From: Sphacelaria rigidula
Lineage: Eukaryota > Phaeophyceae > Sphacelariales
Assembly (NCBI GenBank): GCA_964200075.2
Contig: CAXNAA020000276.1
Span: 1-23,211 of the forward strand
Length of the DNA: 23,211 nt
Direction of reading: 5' to 3'
Shown: positions 1-11,400 of the stretch, in pieces
Position numbering within the stretch: position 1 is the stretch's first letter
Layout: the number at the start of each line of letters is the position of its first letter
Notes under the pieces: model-generated
What the model was told of the DNA's origin: nothing
What the model saw: the letters and a program-made list of their open reading frames with translations, nothing else
Databases searched by the model: none
Program-made: the position numbers and the translations under genes

Positions 1-455
1 AAGACAGATATGCCACTTCAGCCCCATATTTTGTTTGAACCCCAAAATATAAAATCGGCTGTTACATTGAAATTTAATGAAAGAGGGATAGAAGAGACAG
101 ACGCCTCCAATGAAGAGCGATGGGACTCGGCTTCTTTGGCGGCACCTGAGCCGCTGGTGTGAAGGAGAGAGAGTGCTAGAGCTGTGAGGGCCCTTTTGAA
201 CTCTCTGACAGCGAAACGGATAGTCCATCTGGATCACGAATTCTTTTTTCAAGTGAAAATTGATGCCGATTCAGTAGGTCACCTCCCGTCGCGGAGCTTG
301 CGTGCACGACCCGCCGCAAGAGCGGCCGCGTTGCACGCTTTCCTCTTCAGATTGGCGTCACGTCGGGACTCATGCTTGGATTTAGATGCGGATCGAGCTT
401 CAGCATGACGCGCGTCGGATCCAACTATTGCCTTCATCATGTCGAGGTCACGTTA
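1..455. other. No gene recognised; repeat-flanking sequence
   Basis: Only short open frames, none with a recognisable protein pattern. The last 50 bases or so already resemble the sequence before the second block copy (before 3184), so part of this is probably old transposon. Confidence 0.4.
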
Positions 456-905
456 GGCTTGAGCTTGGGCGAGACTTGCTGACAGTCTCGCAGCCCGCTG
501 TTGCTTCAAGGCTTGAAGCCTTTCCAGCCTGCCCACGTACAAGGCACGGCGTCGCTCTTTGTTGGGAGACAGAGATGGGTTCGGTTCGGGCGGTCGCCCC
601 TTTTTGGTTGCATCTCAGCCTCCGGCGTCAACTTTAAAACAGGATAGAAAGTGCTAGAGCTGTTACATACGTAGAAACAGTCAGCAACCCCACGTTTATG
701 GCTCCTAATTGACATGCACGCGACCGCCTCGCCCGCCTTTCATGCACTACTGGACGGTTGTCCATCGAACAAAGTCTGTTTTGTGTAGATGATGAGCTCA
801 GCTTGAACAATGCGCTTAAGTGGTGGGCGTCTATGCGTCGGTTCCGGGCTCGTTGTATCGGCTCTGTGCTATGTCGTTGCGTCTTGTCCGCTGCACTAAA
901 GTTAG
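456..905 (+). repeat. Dispersed repeat block, copy 1
   Basis: Starts GGCTTGAGCTTGGGCGAG (a few bases before) and aligns almost along its full length with 3184-3620. Shared landmarks include GTTGCTTCAAGGCTTGAA, TTCGGGCGG, AGTCAGCAAC, TTGTGTAGA and GTCTATGCGT. The copies differ by many substitutions and small indels. No terminal repeats or coding frame are visible. It is likely an old fragment of a larger mobile element. Confidence 0.7.
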
Positions 906-1270
906 GGGTGCGAATCGCTCACAAAACATATAGGAAATTTCCCCCAGAAGTGTCCTGGCTCTTCCTGATGGACAAATCAAGCTAGCCACTCAGAAACAAA
1001 GGATCCATCCGGTCGGTTGCAAGAGAACCGTGGAAGGCCTTCTGCGCAGATCACACACTCTGCCGCAGATGCATTTCTCATGGGCGTACTGGTGAATCAT
1101 TTTGCAAGTAAATATTATTCCGATGCAGATACCGACTTTGGGGGTGACTACCGACAACGACAAATTCAAACAGAGAGTACAACAACAGCAGTACAATGCA
1201 GTACGAAAGCCCTGTGGTACAGACACTACAGTGCAGTATTATCTCAACCACCCCCCCCAAGACACCCCCC

Positions 1271-1280
1271 NNNNNNNNNN
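1271..1280. other. Assembly gap (10 N)
   Basis: Ten unknown bases sit between C-rich tracts, inside the first unit of the 313-bp tandem repeat. This is probably a sequencing or assembly failure at poly-C, and the true length may differ. Confidence 0.95.
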
Positions 1281-1312
1281 TTGCCAAACCACTCACGGAA
1301 GCCACAAATAAG

Positions 1313-1332
1313 CCCCCCCCCCCCCCCCCCCC
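1313..1332 (+). repeat. Poly-C tract
   Basis: Twenty consecutive C within the first tandem unit. Similar shorter C runs occur at the same place in the other units. Confidence 0.9.
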
Positions 1333-2149
1333 GCTGCTTTCCTTCCCTTCTTCGATGGGCGCCAGAAATGATCAGATTACACGAAATCTTTGAAAAGCGT
1401 TGAACCTGTGAGCCTCTACGGCGGATCAACCGGGTCTTGCATCTATCTTTCAAGTCAAAATTAATTCAATTCACAATAAATTACTCTCCCTGAAGGTGAC
1501 TGTATATGGATGGACAAAGCCGAACAAGGCTCAGTACAGCACAGGACAATGCAGCATGATGTAGAACAGTACAGTTCAGGAGAGTGTTGTCTTCTCTCCT
1601 GCCCCCCCCCTGCGTTCCTTCCCATTGCTCCCATCATCTATGTCCATTACCATGGACCAGATTACAAAAAAGCTTTCGAGATCGTGGACTCGTCCTGCCC
1701 CTAGCTCTGGAATTGAACCCTTGGACCTCCAAGGTGGGAATTCTGTATCTTACACTCATATTTCAAGTAAACAATGTGCCAGTGCACAACAGTTGGCTCG
1801 CCCTGAAGGTGGTTATGAAGATATGGGCAATGCCGAACAAGGCACAACAGTACAATACAGGGCAATGCAGTACAGCCCAGTTGAACAGAGTCTTGTCTTT
1901 TCTCTCTCCCTCCGTGCGTTCCTTCCCACTGCTCCTATTAACTATGGGCATCACCATGCACCAGATTGCAAGAAACCTTTGAAGAGTGTGAACTCGTCCT
2001 GCCCCCAGCTATGTACGTGAACCGTTGGGCCGTCACGGTGGCAATCTGGGTCCCGTTCATATTTCGAGTCAAATCATGCCAAGTCAAAATATGTAAACAC
2101 AACACTGAATCTTCATGGCAGCGCAGAGATTATGTACAGTCGGCAGGCC

Positions 2150-2728
2150 ACATGTGGCGGTGAAGGTGGACACTGCATAACCAGGAAAGAGGATAGCACA
2201 AGACAGTCACCATGGTGTTATCTGTTCCAGTACACACCACGCTCCCTTACGTGGGTCCCCAGAGCGGCTGGGTATACAGGCAGCAACACTTCTCTGTTAC
2301 TAACTTGTCGGAGTGCATTACACACGGATATACTCTTACGGAACCGAAAACGTTACTCCGGCTCAAACCTCTCCTCCTTCTTGCCCCCACCGTCCCATCT
2401 GCGTATTTTCTGTTCATTTGCTCTTGTCGGGGATGGTGTTTTGTTGGGAAGGGTCCATAGATAGACCGCCTAAATCAGAGACGATCTCGTCGACCACGAG
2501 TGCGATTCAAGCGCTGTTTTTTGCGTTGGGTGCTTCAAATCACAATGCTTGTTGTGATGACTTTGCTTTCCGGGAACGTCCCACGCTCGGCACACCAGAC
2601 GGCAAAAAGATTTGTTTTGCAGAGTTTCAGCGAACGCTACAAGAGTTGAGAAGAAAGTATGTCATCTTGCAGTGTGTGTCAGGGATGTGGACGTGTATGT
2701 AGCGCCTGAACAGGGGGGACGTCGCTTG
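2150..2728. other. No gene recognised
   Basis: Overlapping open frames of 80-130 codons cross this stretch in all three plus frames, but none has helix, motif or codon-bias evidence, and none provides the missing first helix of the DUF4395-like domain. An undetected 5' exon of the fusion gene could still lie here. Confidence 0.35.
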
Positions 2729-2829
2729 AACCTTAGACCGCGAGGGTAGGTCATCAGTTGAATCGTCATCAATTTCACTTGAAAAAATTATTCATGATCC
2801 AGATAGACTACCCTCGCGGTCTGAGGGTT
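2729..2829. mobile_element. Compact 101-bp element with 21-bp terminal inverted repeats
   Basis: The left end (AACCTTAGACCGCGAGGGTAG, minus one base here for brevity) at 2729-2749 is the near-perfect reverse complement of 2808-2829 (CTACCCTCGCGGTCTGAGGG onward). The 58-bp centre is AT-rich and non-coding. This shape fits a MITE or a snap-back hairpin. No clear target-site duplication was found. Confidence 0.7.
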
Positions 2830-3009
2830 AAACGCACAATTTGCTCCTTCTAATGATGTTGTGTCTAATCAAGTGTATCCACATGAAAGAAAGGAAACAA
2901 GGATGAGTTGTCTCTGGTCGATAAAATTCCGTCAAACGGCCTGACAAAATTCGAAGGCTAACACTCCCCCTGATTCGCACCCCTAACAGTGACATTTGAC
3001 TAACGTTTA

Positions 3010-3140
3010 CGTCCGACTGCCGAATTTGATACTTGTGCGCAGATCTGGACTTCGATCTCAACATCACTGCTTATCGATGAAACTCATCACTGGTCGTTGT
3101 GGTGACATCACTTCTCCGCAGGTGGTGTTTTCAAAAGTGA
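3010..3140 (+). repeat. Short repeat, copy 1 (pair with 3636-3760)
   Basis: Shares TGTGCGCAGATCTG, TCGATCT, CATCACTGGTCGTT and GGCATCACTTC-like stretches with 3636-3760, with spacing preserved. The two copies bracket the block at 3184-3620. Confidence 0.65.
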
Positions 3141-3183
3141 TGGGGGCACTTTTGATACGACCCTTGTCTTCACTTCCACCGCA

Positions 3184-3620
3184 CGTTGGGCTTGAGCTTG
3201 GGCGAGGCTAGCTGACAGCCTCGCAGCCTTCCGTTGCTTCAAGGCTTGAAACTTTCATAGCCTGTCCTCGTGCATGCCATGGCGTCCTATTGTTGGGTGA
3301 CACAAATGGGTTCTGTTCGGGCGGCCGCCCCTTCCTTGGCGTCATCTCAGGCTACGGTGTAAAGGGTAAAAGCATGAGATATATCTATATAGTCAGCAAC
3401 ACTACGTTTTCGGTTGCTATTTGAAACGCACGCCACCGCCTTGAATGAAATGCTGGACAGAGTTCCGTCAAACGAAGGCTGTCTTGTGTAGAAGACGAGC
3501 TAGCGCTTGAAAAATGCGCGTGGGATGTGGACGTCTATGCGTTGGGTTTCGTGGGTCGATGTATCGGCGCTGTGCTACCTCGTTGGTCTTGTTCGCAGCA
3601 CTACAGAGTTTCCGGTCTAA
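3184..3620 (+). repeat. Dispersed repeat block, copy 2
   Basis: Second diverged copy of the block at 456-905 in the same orientation. Homology seems to begin slightly earlier (near 3150, matching the segment near 420). It lies between two copies of another short segment (3010-3140 and 3636-3760), so several pieces of the same element family are stacked here. Confidence 0.7.
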
Positions 3621-3635
3621 CGCTGCTTCCAGAAC

Positions 3636-3760
3636 TGCCGCAATTTTTACCTGTGCGCAGATCTGTGCCTCGATCTAAGCATAACTTCTTGTTGATGAGA
3701 CTCATCACTGGTCGTTATCGTGGCATCACTTCACGACCGGAGACGTGTTCACTCGACCGG
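3636..3760 (+). repeat. Short repeat, copy 2 (pair with 3010-3140)
   Basis: Direct, diverged copy of 3010-3140. With that copy it flanks the larger block like long terminal direct repeats, but no ends, primer site or coding region support an LTR element. Confidence 0.6.
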
Positions 3761-4136
3761 AGACCCTATTCCCCGACGCAAGACAGCAAAATAAGTGTAT
3801 GTTAGGATTAAACTGTGTGTAGAACCCTGAACGTGACGCAAGGGCAGGCGCTACAGCTGCTAAGCTGATCGGGAGAAGGATGTAAACACCGAGTGCGGAG
3901 CTTGTATTGATGGTTCCCGGGAACGTGGAGAGAAGAGTAAACAAGGAGGTGACCATCTACAGATCTACAATACCATCACTCTGACGGTTACAACAAGTTG
4001 AACCGTAACCAATCACACCGACTATTCCGTGTCTAACAGTCCGCATGACAGGCTGCAACTGTGACAACGCCTTAATGCTCTTGAACGTTGACTACTAAAT
4101 GAATAGACATATATCATTTCTTGACAACTATACGGA

Positions 4137-4188
4137 TATTCAAGTTCAGATGCGGTCCTCTAAGCATGCGGTCCTCACAATCATTACA
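4137..4188 (+). repeat. Solo right end of the TGTAATGCG repeat family (copy G)
   Basis: Matches the last 50 bases or so of the other copies (TTCAGATGCGGTCCTCTAAG, then CATGCGGTCCTC and CATTACA). No left end is present nearby, so this is a fragment. Confidence 0.7.
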
Positions 4189-4302
4189 GTAGTACCGTTT
4201 CATTCGTATCTTTCACGTAGATATCTTTATACGTGTACCCACATAAGCACCTACAGGATACTACAGTATGGAGTAGGCGTGTTGCCATGATTTGTCAATT
4301 CT

Positions 4303-4342
4303 AGATACCTCTAGCAGAGTAAGATACCTCTAGCAGAGTATT
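4303..4342 (+). repeat. Tandem duplication of 19 bp
   Basis: AGATACCTCTAGCAGAGTA occurs twice back to back. A perfect copy suggests a recent slippage or repair event. Confidence 0.85.
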
Positions 4343-4561
4343 GAGGCTGCGTGAGCTGACAGATATCTCGTGTGCAAGAGTGCAGTTGATCTAAGCTAAA
4401 GAGTTGGTAAGGCTGCCGCGTCAGCAGTAGCAAGGTTGAATTGGATGATGCGATTTGATCTCACGTACGTGTAGAGGGTTTGGCTTTTTGTTCCAGGTTT
4501 GAGGATGCTTGAATTCGGTGACCTCTACCGCTCTTGCATTTACTCTCCTTTGTTTCCACAG

Positions 4562-4603
4562 CCTTCTGCATTCAAAGGAGGCTGGTCGATTTTGTTTGGC
4601 AAA
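4562..4603 (+). CDS. Exon 1 of model: start of visible DUF4395-like region
   Basis: Encodes PSAFKGGWSILFGK (residues 1-14). It follows a strong acceptor with a pyrimidine tract (CTTTGTTTCCACAG) and ends at AAA|GTGAAG, leaving a 124-bp intron. It begins and ends in phase 0, so it joins the next exon cleanly. The GTGAAG donor is only moderately good and the exon is short. Reading through instead reaches a stop at 4682, so the donor is an inference from the continuity of the domain. A further upstream exon carrying the first helix of the domain is expected but not identified. Confidence 0.5.
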
Positions 4604-7600
4604 GTGAAGAGCCCCAAACACCCTGTGTCATTTCGATCTTCTGCTGCAGAAGCAAGTGATCTAACCACCACGGTGCTGCCCTGACCCAAAACACTTGTCT
4701 CAAATCATTTCTTGGTCCCGCACGCAGGTGCTTGGATTGACGGTAGACTTTGCTCTTAAGCTGGGAGGATTTCCGAGCCCCCTCGGCATGCTCGCCGCCC
4801 TACCCGTTGCAGGCACCAGGCCGAATCTAAGGTGAGTAGAGATGACAAATTTTGATCCATGTTATCGGTGACATCCCTAGCTTCATCCGGTGTTGCGACA
4901 TTTGCATGTGATAGCACTGAAATCGGATGAACGCCGGAAATAGTGAATGCTGGGGACTGGTACGATTGAGTATCCATTTTCATCACCCCCCGACCCCCCT
5001 GGCGTCGGTTGGCGATGGCGCTATAAAAGCACGCCACTTACTACGTATGCTAGGCAACCAGGTTACCGTTTGTTTTGCGCGCTTGGGATTTTTTTGCGGT
5101 AACCATGATGGCAGTCGAGCTAGATCATGTTGTGCGGCGTGGGAGAACCTCAACTCCGCACGATGGGGATGATCGTACTATGTAGTGTTTACATAGTGAG
5201 ACACCCATGAGGTAGTGTATAAGACGTTGCTGTCTCTGGAAGTGGCGATATCAGATATTAAAGCAACTCAATTGGGGCTGTCATCTAAATGCAAGATAAT
5301 CAGTAGGCTTCGGGCCGAGTAATCGTAGCAGGATACAACTCACCCTTCATGCGACCGGCCAAACACACCACGACGCTTCGCGCTTGGTGATTGAGCGCGA
5401 GCCTGGTCCGGCGAGAACCCGGCGTGCTCCGCTCCGGCTCTGAAGGGATGCGAGGTCAATGGTCTTATGACTATGGCATGCATGATCATGAGTACACCCG
5501 ACCCTGCTCTAATCGGTTCAAAAGCTATACGACACTTGACTCCTCGAGATACGACACTTGACTCCTCGAGATGCGTGTTGGATGACTCGACGGCTGAGGT
5601 ATTTTTTTGAACATAGGGCACATTTTGCCCCCGTGCCACTCCATCCTTGGCGCCATACACCGATCAAGTGGGTCGTGGGGTCCATATATATGTTGTATGG
5701 CCAGCTTGTGGAACTGAAATGGCCTGGAAAACTGCTTGGAAATCAATTGAGAATGTTCTTCGATATGTAAAAGTACTCGACATGCTTAGAATGCAAAGAG
5801 TGCCCAGCGAACAACAAAAGCGCAAAACTTTAGGCTCAAGCCCAACCAAACTTGAAATATGATACACGTGCCCCCTGCCCATAATGCTCTCGTTTTTTCC
5901 TGGCGCGATCCAATTGGCAGCGCCGGAGCGTCCAAGCAGTTTGCCAACCTTTGCGGTATCTTTATGGCGTTCATGGCATGGCTGCTCCTCCTCTTGGACT
6001 ATACGATCGCCGCTCAAGTCTTCCTGGTGAGAGTTTCGAATTCGGAGTCATGACTTTGAAAGATCTCGGCGGTCTTGTGTGCTTCTTTCTCGATGTCCTC
6101 CGTTTTAAGGAATAGCGTGCGTCTACTATCATGAGAGAGTGGTTTCAATCTTCCTCGAACATTGTTCAGCCATCGAACGAGCCAATACCTGAAGCGCGCT
6201 TAAGACAGGTGCACCAACCCCCCCTCCCTTTCTCCGCGTAAGAACATGATCCTGCATGGGGGTTGCGCGCTTTGCAGTCAACGTCGCTTCCATTTCCTGT
6301 ACAATTTCACGACAGCAACGCGCGATGGGTCGTTGAGCATACCTCCTCATCGTCCATCGCTCTGTTCAACATGAATCCATGCACGTGTATGTTTAAACGA
6401 TCAGATCGGACTGGCGGTGGCTACGGCCCTCCAAGGGTTTATCAACTTCTGCCTGGGTTGCTACATCTTCAAGTACCTACTACGGTGGGGACTCGTCCGC
6501 GGCTCGGTGTACCGCATGCACATCGGCACGAGGTGATCGCGACATGTTTGTATTCTTACCGTGGCCGTTTTCATTAGTTTGTCATTGGGTGTGTTTTGAA
6601 CTGCACGCTGCAAAAGCTCGCAGGGCAGACCAGATACGATTTGTAGTGAAGTGAAAGAGAGGAAGGCATGTGACACGCCCTCAAAACCGGCACGAAGGAG
6701 GACACATTTCATCACGCAAAACATCACGTCATGAGGACGACAAAGACAGGAAGAACACGTGATAGAGGTTTTGGGGGCTGGCGGGGTGTTCGGTGCATCC
6801 AACGTTCAATGCTCGCGCAGAAGGTATTGCTGTTCAAAACCTTGATCAGAAATGCGGTCCAGTGGACATCGAACAGCCGCGGGTGCACGACTCCTCCCTT
6901 GTCTTGGGACTTTTTATGGACAGTATATGTTGCTGTTTTGGCTGAGGAAAACAAGTGAGTCCAAAATGCTTGCCACTGACGACCAATCGGGATGTGCCCT
7001 GCCACAGGAGCAACACCATGTATGCTTGGGAGAAAGTCAACATCCGCACCGGGAAGGGAGCTGCGCCGGAACCCGTCACGTATCCCACCAAGGTCAGGAA
7101 TAGACCTATGTCTCCAAGGCACGAAGAATTATTTCAAGTAGAATTTTTCGACTTGAACCCGTTTGTGCGCTACGTTGTCTTCAGGGGATCGTTTCCGGCC
7201 ATGGATCTCTCTGGCTTCGGATGAAAAAAAAAACTGAAAGAATATGTGCGAGACCGAACTTTGAAGTGCTCATACTTTACTTGCGCCCGTCAATCCTTCG
7301 TGGGAGTCTTGCACTACCGTGCAACTTCCACGTGGGGTGTGGGTATATCCCGATAGGAATTCATCCGCGAAGACGTCCATTTGGGATGTGAATGTTTATA
7401 TGGGGTGATCATCCGAAAAATCCATCTGTAATATTCTTCTGGGAGATTCAAGATGAACAAAAGGGTATCCCAGACGCATCTGGTACTGGAAATTAATATC
7501 CCAGATTTACGTCTACACCACTGATGTGTGAAATTAATATCCCAGATTTACGTCTACACCACTGATAGTGGTTACATAATGATGCTGACCTGTGTAATCC

Positions 7601-8413
7601 GCTCCTCTCCTACTTCGTGCGGAAATGTGCGAGGGCTGTGCCTTTTCGTCCCCGGATTCATCGATTTGTGGACGAGGTTCATGACGACGTTATAATGCGT
7701 GAGAGGACCGCGTGCTTAGGGGATCGCATCGGATATTAACCACCCCTATGGTTAGGGTTAGGTTCAAGTTAGTGCTGGGGTTGGGGTCAAGGTCGTGGTC
7801 CCTGCAGGGACTGGCCCGATTAAATTTGAAAAACGTCGATCCTGAGGTGTTTTGAACACCGATGTGGCCCCCTAAGCACGCGGTCCTCTCACGCATTACA
7901 ACGTTCTCGTCGCAAGTTAGTGGTCACCATCGGCTCATCGTCGCCGCCATCAACAACGAACGACAACCCGCTAATCGAAAGACTTATTCTAACAAGCCGC
8001 GTCCTACTTGTTCAGACACTGGCAGGGTTGACGCTCCATCGGAGTACCCGTACACATAAATGTCGCGCGAGCTGCGGTGCCTCGGTGAAAGCATGCCCTA
8101 CAGCACCCTAGTTTTTTCCGTCGAAGAAATGTCGCCACTTTCGGCTTGATGGCCAGTCTGAACTCTGATAATGGTGCGGCGTGTAGTTTTGCTTTTTTAG
8201 GATTGCGAACGCGTAAGAACGTAATTTATCAAACATGGATGAGTTATTGTTGCCGGGCTGCAGGAGTGCCGATCAACTTCTCGGTAGTGATTTACTAGGC
8301 CAATTCCAGGGGAAAGAACTCTGGCGGCAGGAGGAGTGCTTGCGGAGATAAACATCGCAACTTTATATGATTTGCTACAGTCGCGAATAGTCAGCGAGTT
8401 GTTGCTATGTTGT

Positions 8414-8446
<33 letters not shown>

Positions 8447-11400
8447 CCGTACTTGCGATGATGCTTTCGCACGTGCATTACACGTTGGCAACTGCATAAA
8501 AACGTGGGGCGCTGCGATAGTCGTCTCAAGGTAATCCTATTGACATCTAGGTAGATGCTGTTGGACTACGGATTCGTCCGAGGAAATCGGGGGGGGGAGC
8601 GTAGAAGTCGGTCGAAGATAAAAGACAGGCAGAACAGCTGATGGCATGTTTGACGCAAGACGCGCATTTTGCGTGCACCCGAAAAGCCGACAACACTCTG
8701 TCGCGGAGGCCTGGTGCGACTCGTGTATTCAGTGCGAATGAGCGAGGTGGTGTGTCTTTAATACGGTAGTAGACATATCAAGTTGCATGAGACGTCTGGT
8801 AAGATAACTACAGGTTTCTCGAACACTGCATGCTGTATTCGTGTTCATGGTCCCTGTGGTCTCATGGCCTCGGTATCTTCGTGCCGACACTACAGAATGA
8901 ACTAGTCCTGTCGAAGTGAGGTGCGAGCCGGAGATATTTTCCTGAACCCAGTCCTCTCAAATACAAGGCAAAGATAGATAGACTTGGTGTCAACATTCTT
9001 CAACCTTCAATGCATTGAATCAAACGCAGTGGTCTTACCCAACACAATCATCCCGCGACGCCATGTTACAGTTCTGATTAGCTTTCATGGACACTAGGGG
9101 ATAGGATACTTCGTACTCGATAAAACCTGCACTACATCCAATGTAACTTGTTTGTTGTTCCTCACCCGTGGACCACCTGTGGAAGGAATGCAGTATATGC
9201 TTGGTTTAGTGCACCAGGCGAATTGCCGGGAGTGATTGATACGTCACCGTATGTTGAAGCTAAATCATCTATCTCTCATCCATCGTGTATATTGACTCCG
9301 GTCTGCTGGCGTCGTGTGTGATCGGGGACAACGCAGGGCGTACCGCGCAATCCGACCGATCTCAGGGCTAAGCGTGGGAGGGCCGACGACAAGTGGGAGC
9401 GTTTCCACCCCATCAAGTGTGAGTGTCTCAAACTAACTGATTGCTTCGGTTCTGTCATGGACAAATACGAATGGCGTCGAAGCAAGCTTCGTTTCCGTTC
9501 AGCGCGTGACATCAATTGATGGAATATTTGCACATTTTCCAAAGGCTAGAGTGCCCACCGGGGCTTCGATTCACCACATGGCAATACTTTGTCCTGTTCT
9601 GCATGAGAGGACCGCGTGCTTGGGAGACCGCATCGTAGTTCGAAACACCTCATGATCGACATTTTTCAAAACCAATCGGGCGAGTTCCTGCAGGGACCCA
9701 CTCCCCTGACCCAAGCACTAACACTAACACTAACCCTGACACTGGGGATATTCCAACCCTTACCACAGGCGTGTTCAAATTCCGATGCGATCCTCTAAAA
9801 GCGCGGCCCTACCTCACGCATTACAATGTGACGACGCTGGCCAGGGTTCCTTTCCGTGCATAGGTTAGAACACAGGAGTTCATCCTCCTGTGGTTGGATG
9901 TCGCAAGCGGTGTTAACTGTAACTCTTGACCAACCAGCGATTATTAGCGGTAGTCGGCATCCCTGGGAATCCGCATGCTTGACTCGCCACCTACGATCAT
10001 CCCACGATGTTGCCTGAGCGTGCACGTCCTGTGGCTGCTTCAAATCATCAACAGCTGAGCACATCAACCATTGCAGATGTTTGTTTTGCAGCAGCTCTAG
10101 CACAAACAGACACAACGCAACACGCGCACCCCGGAATATGTGCTCGCCCAGCTCTCCATCCGTGCTGTCGATTTCTTTTTGACCGCCATGTTCCTCGTCC
10201 CGCTGCATTGCGCTCTTGTCTCGCCGCTGAGGTAGACCTCCATATGGCCTACTTCATGATTCCCCTTTCCGTGACTGGGCTTGGCCTCCCCTGGAAGCTT
10301 CTCTGGGTAACGGCGGGGACCCCAGAAGTCGTGTGGAAGGTATGCAAGTATCCCAGGCGATATTCCGAGAATGTGTAGCTGACGACAACCTCCACATTGT
10401 GTTGACGGCATGAGCCTAAAACAAACACGAATACGATATTTACTGAACAAATGACGAGAGTTTTCCGCTATGTTGCTGTCTCCAGAATCAGAACTAAAGC
10501 GAATCACGATATCATAACAACTATTTCTTCCTTCTTGGTTTGTCTCGCCAATTTCAACGCCGTTGGGAAGTCGTTGTTTTGCATTCGCTACTGATGGTTC
10601 GGCAGCGACGAGAGGATAAGATGTGGAACGAAGAACGGCAACTGTTTGTAAGCCTTGCAGCAGCGCTCTCATCGTTTGAAGTTGACGTCGCCGTTCCCCT
10701 CCGAAAATCTCGTGGTTGCAGACGCTGGCCTACTTGGGGGCAGTTTTGCAGGGCATCCTCATAGTCTTACTCGTGGCCAAGTGCATCCTGTACCCTTCGA
10801 AGGTATACCTGTAACACGTGAAAACCTAGGTGTGAGCACCATACGCCCTTTGCAGCTGAAGAGACCTGGGGTTGCAAGTAAGAATTGCGGAAACCGTAAC
10901 CCTCGTATTTGCGCTGCTAGGCTTGCCGACAGTACAATGAAATGCGCCAAACGAAGTTGCCTCCGTTTGCAGGGTGAGCTCAGGTGCCAATAAGATTGGT
11001 GTATGTGCTACATGTAATTGTTCATGACTACCGAGAGTGTTGCTTTGTGAAATCGTACATCATTTCCGCATACGTTTCCTTCGTGGAAGTCGGTGCACGT
11101 GCGAACCCTTTGAGCTATCCGGTTTCCCACCAACACGGACTATACAACGCCCCCGTGTCTTTTTGAGACGCTTGGGAGGTTATGTGGTTTTGTCACCGCC
11201 CCACCGCCGATAGATGCGCTTCACAAGTACAAAGGGATGTGAATGTGACATACGTATCTTCCGGTGGATGTAATCGCCCCTTATCTTTCGCTCCGTTTCG
11301 TGTTGTTCAGCGCGCCAACTGCCGCCCCAGTCGATTTTGCTGGGTCCCTCTAGTCCAATCCCCTTACGAGAGAGATGTAGGCGGTTGCATGTTGTGTCGA

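Larger units (their letters stand above)
1100..2115 (+). repeat. Tandem repeat, about 3 units of roughly 313 bp
   Basis: Three diverged units occur in a row. Each has a CAGTACA-rich part, a poly-C/CTCTCC tract, CGTTCCTTCCC-type sequence, a CACCA-GATTGCAAGAAA-like part, GAACTCGTCCTGCCCC, then a TTTCAAGTCAAA stretch and CCTGAAGGTG. The anchor CGAACAAGGC is at 1521-1530 and 1834-1843, a period of 313. The first unit includes the N gap. Pyrimidine tracts of this kind occur in introns and satellites; no coding role is seen. Confidence 0.75.
3761..4561. other. No gene recognised apart from repeat fragment
   Basis: Contains the solo repeat end at 4137-4188 and the 19-bp duplication near 4303. Probably intron or 5' region of the fusion gene. 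The last 60 bases lead into a good acceptor at 4561. Confidence 0.4.
7093..10231. other. 3.1-kb region between DUF4395-like and TDT exons (long intron or intergenic)
   Basis: Holds repeat copies A and B, the dispersed CATCTGG motif region, a 41-bp tandem duplication and a TA microsatellite. No exon-like segment was found. In-frame reading from exon 5 continues to a TGA at 7222-7224. Confidence 0.55.

Noticed and set aside
3010-3760. LTR retrotransposon
   Set aside because: Two short direct repeats bracket a block, but they are only about 125 bp, diverged, without TG...CA ends, primer site or coding sequence.
10120-10230. Hydrophobic frame (EYVLAQLSIRAVDFFLTAMF) just before exon 6
   Set aside because: It ends in a stop immediately after a GAG|GTAGAC site, in a different frame from exon 6. 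There is no room for an intron between them, so both cannot be coding.
10097-10672. 191-codon open frame on the minus strand
   Set aside because: It lies antisense to exon 6 and adjoining intron, has no recognisable motif, and the plus strand there matches the TDT family with good splice sites.
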